A DNA stretch of 64,000 bases, taken from assembly GCF_001037495.1 (NCBI RefSeq), contig NZ_KQ089822.1, positions 62,001 to 126,000 on the forward strand, in the 5' to 3' direction. Positions within the stretch are counted from its first letter, which is position 1. Each line of letters begins with the position of its first letter. Shown here piece by piece: positions 58,504 to 64,000 of this stretch. Under the pieces are notes generated by a model that was given only the letters and a program-made list of their open reading frames with translations, was not told the DNA's origin and made no database searches. This DNA comes from Citrobacter sp. MGH106 (GTDB taxonomy: Bacteria > Pseudomonadota > Gammaproteobacteria > Enterobacterales > Enterobacteriaceae). A program made the translations under genes and the position numbers.

Positions 58504-59000
58504 TTCGAGTTGAAATTCCCATTGATGCCCCTGGTATTGATGCGTTGCTGCGCCGCTCATTTGATAGCGATGCAGAAGCGAAGTTAGTACATGACCTGCG
58601 CGAAGATGGCTTTCTGACGCTGGGTCTGGTTGCGACCGATGACGAAGGCCAGGTTGTGGGCTATGTCGCGTTCAGTCCTGTTGATGTACAGGGTGAAGAC
58701 CTGCAATGGGTCGGAATGGCTCCACTGGCGGTTGATGAAAACTACCGCGGACAGGGGCTGGCGCGTCAACTGGTTTATGAAGGGCTGGATTCGCTGAACG
58801 AGTTTGGTTACGCCGCGGTGGTCACACTGGGCGATCCAGCATTGTACAGTCGCTTAGGCTTTGAACTGGCCGCTCACCACGATCTTCATTGCCGCTGGCC
58901 TGGTACCGAAAGCGCATTTCAGGTGCATCGCCTGGCGGAAGATGCGCTGAATGGTGTGACGGGTTTGGTGGAATACCACGATCACTTCAATCGTTTTTAA
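58497..59000 (+). CDS. yhbS: GNAT-family N-acetyltransferase YhbS
   Basis: A 167-residue GCN5-related acetyltransferase with the acetyl-CoA loop [16 protein letters not shown] and [12 protein letters not shown]. The substrate is not established from sequence. The ATG overlaps the ubiT stop (ATGCTGA), so the two are coupled. The 3' end overlaps the convergent yhbQ by 14 bases. Confidence 0.93.
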   Translation: MLIRVEIPIDAPGIDALLRRSFDSDAEAKLVHDLREDGFLTLGLVATDDEGQVVGYVAFSPVDVQGEDLQWVGMAPLAVDENYRGQGLARQLVYEGLDSLNEFGYAAVVTLGDPALYSRLGFELAAHHDLHCRWPGTESAFQVHRLAEDALNGVTGLVEYHDHFNRF

Positions 59001-59286
59001 GCGCCGGGGTTTGCAGGCTGCTCAGTAGCGCCTCAAACCCTTCGCCTTCTACAAGGCGTTCTTTCTGACGCTTTGTAAGCTGTTTAATTCGATATTCTAT
59101 GCGCAGGGCCAGCGAACGGTCGCCGACTTGCGCCGCAAATGCCAGAGTTAATTCCCCCTTCCCGCGCAGTGCTTTTGCGCCTTTTCCACTCTGATGCTGC
59201 TTATAGCGGCGTTGCACATCGGTTGTTATTCCGGTGTACAGGGCGTTGTCTGCGGTACGGATCAGGTACAGATACCAGGGTGTCAT
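58987..59286 (-). CDS. yhbQ: GIY-YIG nuclease-superfamily protein YhbQ
   Basis: A 99-residue GIY-YIG domain protein with [26 protein letters not shown] (GIY-YIG elements, catalytic Arg) and the Glu in [15 protein letters not shown]. The family includes DNA-damage-related nucleases. ATG 59286 (MTPWYLYLI) was chosen; the upstream frame overlapping yhbP was rejected. It is divergent from yhbP over 52 bases. Confidence 0.93.
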   Translation of the reverse strand: MTPWYLYLIRTADNALYTGITTDVQRRYKQHQSGKGAKALRGKGELTLAFAAQVGDRSLALRIEYRIKQLTKRQKERLVEGEGFEALLSSLQTPALKND

Positions 59287-59338
59287 TGTCACCATCGACG
59301 TGATAATTTTCAAACTTACAGTATAAAAGAGAACAGAA

Positions 59339-59767
59339 ATGGAAACACTGACTGCGGTGACTCGTTGGCTGGCAAAACAGCACGTCGTGACCTGGTGTGT
59401 GCACCATGAGGGTGAATTGTGGTGTGCCAATGCATTTTATCTGTTTGATGCACAAAAGGTGGCGTTCTATGTGCTCACCGAAGAGAAGACGCGCCATGCA
59501 CAGATGTCCGGCCCGCGCGCACCCGTTGCTGGAACGGTAAACGGCCAGCCCAAAACGGTGGCGCTGATCCGCGGTGTGCAGTTTAAAGGGGAAATCAGGC
59601 GTCTGGAGGGAGAAGAGAGTGACTTAGCGCGTAAAGCTTATAATCGCCGCTTCCCTGTCGCCAAAATGATGCCTGCGCCCGTCTGGGAGATTCGGCTGGA
59701 TGAAATCAAATTCACTGACAACACATTGGGTTTTGGTAAAAAAATGCTTTGGCTACGTGATCTATAG
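59339..59767 (+). CDS. yhbP: UPF0306 flavin-fold protein YhbP
   Basis: A 142-residue member of the UPF0306 family with a pyridoxamine-phosphate-oxidase-like split barrel ([40 protein letters not shown]). Function is unknown. It is five residues shorter at the C-terminus than in E. coli. The deglycase gene yhbO, next to it in E. coli, is absent; yraR follows after 38 bases. Confidence 0.92.
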   Translation: METLTAVTRWLAKQHVVTWCVHHEGELWCANAFYLFDAQKVAFYVLTEEKTRHAQMSGPRAPVAGTVNGQPKTVALIRGVQFKGEIRRLEGEESDLARKAYNRRFPVAKMMPAPVWEIRLDEIKFTDNTLGFGKKMLWLRDL

Positions 59768-59805
59768 TTAGATGAATGATAGTGGGCGCAAAGGAAGGAG
59801 AAGCG

Positions 59806-60441
59806 ATGAGTCAGGTGTTAATTACAGGTGCAACGGGGCTGGTGGGGGGGCATTTATTGCGTATGCTGCTGAATGAACCGCAGATCCACGCCATTACTGC
59901 TCCAACACGCCGCCCACTGGCCGATACGGTTGGGGTCTATAACCCGCACGATCCGCAACTGACAGATGCGCTGGCACAGGTGAACGATCCGATAGATATC
60001 GTTTTTTGCTGCCTGGGAACCACCCGACGAGAAGCGGGCAGCAAAGAGGCATTTATTCACGCAGACTATACCCTAGTGGTGGATACCGCCCTGACGGGTC
60101 TTCGCCTGGGGGCCCAGCATATGCTGGTAGTCAGCGCTATGGGAGCCAATGCCAACTCCCCATTTTTTTATAACCGGGTTAAAGGAGAAATGGAACAGGC
60201 GCTGATTGCTCAGAACTGGCCACGGTTAACGATTGCACGGCCTTCAATGTTGTTGGGGGAACGGGATAAGCAGCGGGCAAATGAAATGTTCTTTGCACCG
60301 TTATTCCGGCTGTTGCCCGGAAACTGGAAATCGATTGAGGCGCGTGATGTTGCGCGGGCAATGCTGGTGGAAGCTATCTCACCTGCTCATGAAGGGGTGT
60401 CAGTTCTTACTTCATCCCAGCTTCGGGAAAGAGCGAAATAA
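59806..60441 (+). CDS. yraR: Atypical short-chain dehydrogenase-like protein YraR
   Basis: A 211-residue NAD(P)-binding Rossmann protein with [15 protein letters not shown] at the N-terminus and [14 protein letters not shown] in place of a classical YxxxK. The catalytic role is unknown. ATG 59806 ([11 protein letters not shown]) has GGAGAAGCG upstream. E. coli yraQ, normally next, is absent, and the convergent dolP ends only 35 bases away. Confidence 0.93.
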   Translation: MSQVLITGATGLVGGHLLRMLLNEPQIHAITAPTRRPLADTVGVYNPHDPQLTDALAQVNDPIDIVFCCLGTTRREAGSKEAFIHADYTLVVDTALTGLRLGAQHMLVVSAMGANANSPFFYNRVKGEMEQALIAQNWPRLTIARPSMLLGERDKQRANEMFFAPLFRLLPGNWKSIEARDVARAMLVEAISPAHEGVSVLTSSQLRERAK

Positions 60442-60465
60442 CCCGGCGAGTATGGCCTCACCGGG
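60442..60465. terminator. Bidirectional hairpin between yraR and dolP
   Basis: CCCGGCGAG, TATGGC, CTCACCGGG lies directly after the yraR stop. It has weak flanking T content on both sides. Confidence 0.55.
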
Positions 60466-60476
60466 CTATTTACGCG

Positions 60477-61052
60477 TTATTTGATGAACGTAAAGGCTGT
60501 GGTGACGCGCTTCACGCCACTTACCCGGCTGGCGATATCTGCTGCAGCCTTCGCTTCACGCTCGGTGACCAGACCCAGCAGGAATACTTCTCCATTCTCG
60601 GTTGTCACTTTAACGTTAGAGGATTTCACCTGATCGCTGGTCAGCAACTGGGAACGAACTTTGGTGGTGATCCAGGTATCGTTGGACGCTTCGCCAAGAC
60701 CGATTGGCTGGCCCTGACGGATCTCGTTAAATACTTCCGTCGTTCCTTCTACGCCCATAGCAATTTGTTTTGCTCGTGCAGAAAGCTCGCTATTAGGAGA
60801 CTGACCGACCAGCAGCACCTTACCCTGATAGGCGCTGACGTTGATGCGCGCTTCTTTCTTAATTTGGGCATCTTTTGACAACGCCGTATTGACGCGTAAT
60901 TCCAGGGTACCATCATCTACCTGGGTGCCGACACTGCGAGGGTCTGTTGCGGCTTTAGTCCCGACAGCTGCAGTTCCGACAACGGCGGCAGCTACACAGC
61001 CTTGCAACAGCAACGCAGAAATAACGACTGCGAGCGGCGAAAATGCCTTCAT
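60477..61052 (-). CDS. dolP: Dual-BON-domain outer-membrane lipoprotein DolP
   Basis: A 191-residue lipoprotein that helps keep outer-membrane integrity and supports the BAM complex and septal amidase activation. The lipobox is LLLQGC, giving Cys19. Two BON domains lie at about 46-115 and 124-191 (DTWITTKVRSQLLTSDQ). It lies nine bases after diaA. Confidence 0.97.
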   Translation of the reverse strand: MKAFSPLAVVISALLLQGCVAAAVVGTAAVGTKAATDPRSVGTQVDDGTLELRVNTALSKDAQIKKEARINVSAYQGKVLLVGQSPNSELSARAKQIAMGVEGTTEVFNEIRQGQPIGLGEASNDTWITTKVRSQLLTSDQVKSSNVKVTTENGEVFLLGLVTEREAKAAADIASRVSGVKRVTTAFTFIK

Positions 61053-61061
61053 GTGTACTCC

Positions 61062-61652
61062 TTAATCATCCTGGTGAGGGAAAAGCGTGTTATCGATGAG
61101 ATCGCAAAGGCAGTTTACCGTCAGCATATGCATTTCCTGAACGCGGGCGCTGTGGTGTGAGGGAATGCGGATTTCGACATCCTGTGGCCCCAATAATCCG
61201 GCCAGTTCACCCCCGTCATAACCGGTCAGCGCTACGATCGTCATGTCACGCGTGACGGCAGCTTCAACGGCTTTAACGATATCGCGGCTATTACCACGCG
61301 TAGAGATAGCCAACAGAACATCACCTGCATGTCCCAGCGCACGGACTTGTTTTGCATAAACTTCGTCGTGCAGGCGATCGTTGGCAATCGCAGTTAAGAC
61401 CACATTATCAGTATTTAGTGCAATAGCAGGTAAACTGGGGCGTTCTGTTTCAAAACGGTTGATCATGCTGGCAGCAAAATGCTGTGCGTTGGCAGCGGAC
61501 GTCCCATTACCACAACAGAGAATTTTGTTGCCATTGAGCAGGGATTGAACCAGCGTCATGGCTGCACGGGAAATCGCATCCGGAAGCGCTTCAGCCGCAG
61601 CAATCTGAGTTTGAATGCTTTCTGTAAAGCAGACTTTAATTCTATCTAACAC
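61062..61652 (-). CDS. diaA: DnaA initiator-associating protein DiaA
   Basis: A 196-residue SIS-domain tetramer, related to GmhA, that helps DnaA assemble at oriC. Visible SIS motifs are [15 protein letters not shown] and [14 protein letters not shown]. It lies between yraN and dolP on the same strand, as in E. coli. Confidence 0.97.
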   Translation of the reverse strand: MLDRIKVCFTESIQTQIAAAEALPDAISRAAMTLVQSLLNGNKILCCGNGTSAANAQHFAASMINRFETERPSLPAIALNTDNVVLTAIANDRLHDEVYAKQVRALGHAGDVLLAISTRGNSRDIVKAVEAAVTRDMTIVALTGYDGGELAGLLGPQDVEIRIPSHHSARVQEMHMLTVNCLCDLIDNTLFPHQDD

Positions 61653-61686
61653 GCTAATCCTTAAGAACCAGGCTCTGTATCTTCAA

Positions 61687-62082
61687 TTATGAGTGGTCAT
61701 TAAACGCATCCTTAAACCACTCAACATCATTTCCGGTGAAGGCTAACACATCGAACCGGCAATCCACAGTATCAAAACTCCCATTATGACGGGCGAGCCA
61801 CAAACGGGCGGTCTGTAATAATTTGTGTTGTTTGCTATGGGTCACACTTGCTGCCGCGCCGCCAAAAAGGGCTGAACGGCGGAAACGGACTTCAACAAAG
61901 ACGGTCGTTTTGCCTTCACGCATTATCAGGTCAATTTCGCCGCCACGTTCACGTACGTTGGCGGCAATAAAACGCAGTCCTTTGCGTTCCAGCCAGTCAC
62001 GCGCGGTAGCTTCCCACGCGTCACCGGTCTCTTTACTCGTTAACTGGCGGGGACGACTTGCCCTTGCTGGTATTTGAGCCAT
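61687..62082 (-). CDS. yraN: UPF0102 nuclease-like protein YraN
   Basis: A 131-residue UPF0102 protein with a restriction-endonuclease-like core: [25 protein letters not shown] gives the E-D-ExK pattern. The role is unknown, though DNA recombination or repair is often suggested. Its first 43 bases overlap the end of lpoA, so they are translated from the same message. Confidence 0.95.
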   Translation of the reverse strand: MAQIPARASRPRQLTSKETGDAWEATARDWLERKGLRFIAANVRERGGEIDLIMREGKTTVFVEVRFRRSALFGGAAASVTHSKQHKLLQTARLWLARHNGSFDTVDCRFDVLAFTGNDVEWFKDAFNDHS

Positions 62083-64000
62083 GATAACTTCCTGTTAATC
62101 ACGCAATCCTGAGTCGCGGTTAATGCACCGGTGTTGCCATTAATTTCGAAGCCCTGCACCTGACGCATTTGCGAAAAGTGGTTAGCCAGCGACCAGGCAT
62201 CGACACCCATTGCGTACATGCGCGCAAGCGAGTAGTCGTTATGCACCGCGCTTAGCGCTTGTTGCATGAGAGGCTCGTTACCGCCGGCCAACATCGGGAT
62301 TTCGCTGTACTGCAAGCCTTCCATTTCCAGTCGGAAGTCAGGGCCGGCTGTGCCTTGTGCGCTACGAGAGCTGGCGTAAAGGGTTGCACCGCTCTGGCTG
62401 CCGTTACGCATAGCAATCATCGGTTTAATAAACGCGATTTCTTCTGGCGTTGCCAGAATATACACGGCATCAACGCGACCACCGCCACCGGTGATTTGCG
62501 CATCGCTTGGTGGAGCTGGAATTGTCAGGCCACCAATCGTCACGCCAGGCTGCGAAGGTATAGAGGATACAATAGGGCTACCCGTCAGGGAGATCCCTGA
62601 ACCGCCGTTGACGCCCATTTTCAGTTCCGCGGTGGAGCCGAATTTCTGCTGTAACACCACGCCGCCACCAAGCGCCTGCCACTCCTGAGCAAAGGCGTTG
62701 GACACGCGATCGCCAAGCGCGCTACGAGGGATAAGCAGCAGCGGGGCCTGCTTACCCTGCGAGTGAATATGGCGTGCGGCATCGCGAGCTTCGTCTTCTG
62801 GTGACAGAGCGAAATAGCAAATATTTGCCAGGTTCTGCACCGCCTCAGGTTGGTTAAGCGCCAGCACATTCAGCGGTGTGTTGCTTTTCATCAGTACTTC
62901 AACATTGTTTTTCAGCAGTGGGCCGACAACAATGCTGGCGCCATCCTGCTGAACCTGGGCCAGGATTTGATTTAGCGGTTGTGATGAGGTGTCGTAGATT
63001 TTCAGCTCAGCGGATGGATTCGCTGGCGCGCTTGCCGTCGTCGCCGGGGCTGGTGCAGTTTGCGGTGTGTTGACAGCAGCTTCTGGCTGTACTGGCGCAT
63101 CCTGTGTCAGATCGCTCACCGAGGCCTGAGAAGGGCTGGCAACACCGTCGGCAGACTGCGGTTGAGTATTCGCTTCAGTGTTGCTCGTAGCCAATGCGGT
63201 GGGGGCTGCAACAGGAGTAGCTACGGGTTGCGTGCCCATATTTTTAGCCGCTTCAAAGCCCTGTTGAATAGTACGACCAAAAACAGCAGCCTGGCCATTC
63301 AGAGGTAGCAACAGCGCAATTTTACTGGTGGATGCTGGCTTAAAGCTCTGGACGTTTATCAACTGAGTGGGTAGTAATTTCGCACCAGGGTTTTGCGGAT
63401 AACGTTTTTGCCAGTCGGCAATACCCGCTTTCATCATATCCGGGTCGCTACGGTTATCGAACCACACGCGTTGCAGATCCAGCCAGCCTTGCAGAACGTT
63501 TTCATCCGCATTGATGACCAGTGTCTGTGCCTGCTCTTTCGTCATTGACGAGAGAGCCTGCCAGGTGGCATCGATGTTTTTCTGCTTGTCCTGTGCTGAC
63601 AGTAGCGGTTCCTGAGCAATCAGAGCGCGCAGCAGTGTTAACGATGGGCGCCCCTGGCTGGCATCGATCTGCGCTTGCCAGTAGCGAGCCTGCTGGTTGT
63701 GATCGAAATCGGCCGGAGTGAGTTTATCCAGCAGCGCCTGCGCGCCAGCAATGTCTTTTTGTGCCAGCTTGATTTCAACAGCCAATAAAGACTGTTCGCG
63801 ACGTTGTGTATCGTTCAGACTCTGTGGGAGTTGCTTGAACAATTCGACAGCCTGCTGGGTCTTGCCTTCTTTCAGCAGCGCACGAATGGCGAGTAATTGC
63901 CAGTTGGTCTTGCTATCATCTGAGCTTTGCTGCATTTGCTGCAGATAAAAGCCGGAATCAGCCTGTGCGGTGCCCTGCATGTGGGCTGCACTTTGGTCTG
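62040..64000 (-). CDS. lpoA: Penicillin-binding protein activator LpoA (N-terminus outside window)
   Basis: An outer-membrane lipoprotein that stimulates PBP1A. About 653 codons are present; the lipoprotein signal and first three dozen residues lie past the right edge, since the frame is open to 64000. The N-terminal TPR-like part is followed by an Ala/Pro/Thr/Gln-rich linker (about 63060-63240) and a LivJ-like bilobed domain ([15 protein letters not shown] onward). A segment around 62500-62600 ([14 protein letters not shown]) differs from E. coli. yraN overlaps its end. Confidence 0.96.
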   Translation of the reverse strand, partial: DQSAAHMQGTAQADSGFYLQQMQQSSDDSKTNWQLLAIRALLKEGKTQQAVELFKQLPQSLNDTQRREQSLLAVEIKLAQKDIAGAQALLDKLTPADFDHNQQARYWQAQIDASQGRPSLTLLRALIAQEPLLSAQDKQKNIDATWQALSSMTKEQAQTLVINADENVLQGWLDLQRVWFDNRSDPDMMKAGIADWQKRYPQNPGAKLLPTQLINVQSFKPASTSKIALLLPLNGQAAVFGRTIQQGFEAAKNMGTQPVATPVAAPTALATSNTEANTQPQSADGVASPSQASVSDLTQDAPVQPEAAVNTPQTAPAPATTASAPANPSAELKIYDTSSQPLNQILAQVQQDGASIVVGPLLKNNVEVLMKSNTPLNVLALNQPEAVQNLANICYFALSPEDEARDAARHIHSQGKQAPLLLIPRSALGDRVSNAFAQEWQALGGGVVLQQKFGSTAELKMGVNGGSGISLTGSPIVSSIPSQPGVTIGGLTIPAPPSDAQITGGGGRVDAVYILATPEEIAFIKPMIAMRNGSQSGATLYASSRSAQGTAGPDFRLEMEGLQYSEIPMLAGGNEPLMQQALSAVHNDYSLARMYAMGVDAWSLANHFSQMRQVQGFEINGNTGALTATQDCVINRKLSWLKYQQGQVVPAS

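Overview
This window is a conserved chromosomal segment from a member of the Enterobacteriaceae. Protein sequences and gene order closely follow the Escherichia coli gltB to lpoA (yraM) region. Proteins differ from E. coli at a modest level, and the set of small accessory genes differs, so a Citrobacter- or Salmonella-like genome is most likely. The species cannot be fixed from sequence reading alone. No prophage, CRISPR array, transposase, integrase, plasmid gene or recognisable defence system is present. Gene products were identified from remembered family sequences and motifs; no search was run.

Layout. 1-3.6 kb: start of gltB (reverse, cut by the window edge) with a short upstream leader ORF. 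4.2-9.1 kb: yhcC, arcB, the sRNA gene arcZ (reverse, overlapping the arcB 3' end), elbB and mtgA. 9.2-17.1 kb (reverse): the yrbG-kdsD-kdsC-lptC-lptA-lptB-rpoN-hpf-ptsN-rapZ-ptsO cluster, which covers Kdo supply, LPS transport, sigma-54 and nitrogen-PTS. 17.3-22.2 kb: the mlaFEDCB lipid-transport operon, ibaG and murA. 22.3-23.7 kb (reverse): sfsB and ispB. 24.0-26.9 kb: rplU-rpmA-yhbE-obgE. 27.0-34.6 kb: dacB, greA, yhbY, rlmE, ftsH, folP and glmM. 34.7-38.4 kb: a DcuC-type transporter and isoaspartyl dipeptidase pair with a divergent LysR-type regulator. I know of no such genes between glmM and secG in E. coli K-12, so this is the main accessory block. 38.5-41 kb: secG, tRNA-Leu(GAG), argG (reverse) and initiator tRNA metY. 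41.1-53.3 kb: rimP-nusA-infB-rbfA-truB-rpsO-pnp-nlpI-yrbN-deaD. 53.5-60.4 kb: mtr, yhbW, ubiV, ubiU, ubiT, yhbS, yhbQ, yhbP and yraR. 60.5-64 kb (reverse): dolP, diaA, yraN and lpoA, the last cut by the right edge.

Functional themes. Envelope building dominates: MurA, GlmM, MtgA, DacB and LpoA for peptidoglycan, KdsCD and LptABC for LPS, Mla and DolP for outer-membrane integrity, and RapZ for GlmS control. Translation and RNA turnover form the second theme: NusA, IF2, RbfA, TruB, S15, PNPase, NlpI, DeaD, ObgE, RlmE, YhbY, L21, L27, HPF and RimP. Redox and anaerobic functions are ArcB/ArcZ and UbiTUV.

The observations most worth a second look are: an ERIC element inside the transcribed leader of rpsO; a 70-nt nested inverted repeat filling the ubiV-yhbW gap and covering the yhbW ribosome-binding region; a 21-nt copy of the leuU 3' end in the metY leader on the far side of argG; the glmM-secG accessory block; and the out-of-frame leader ORF stopping one base before gltB. 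None amounts to a clearly new multi-gene system.
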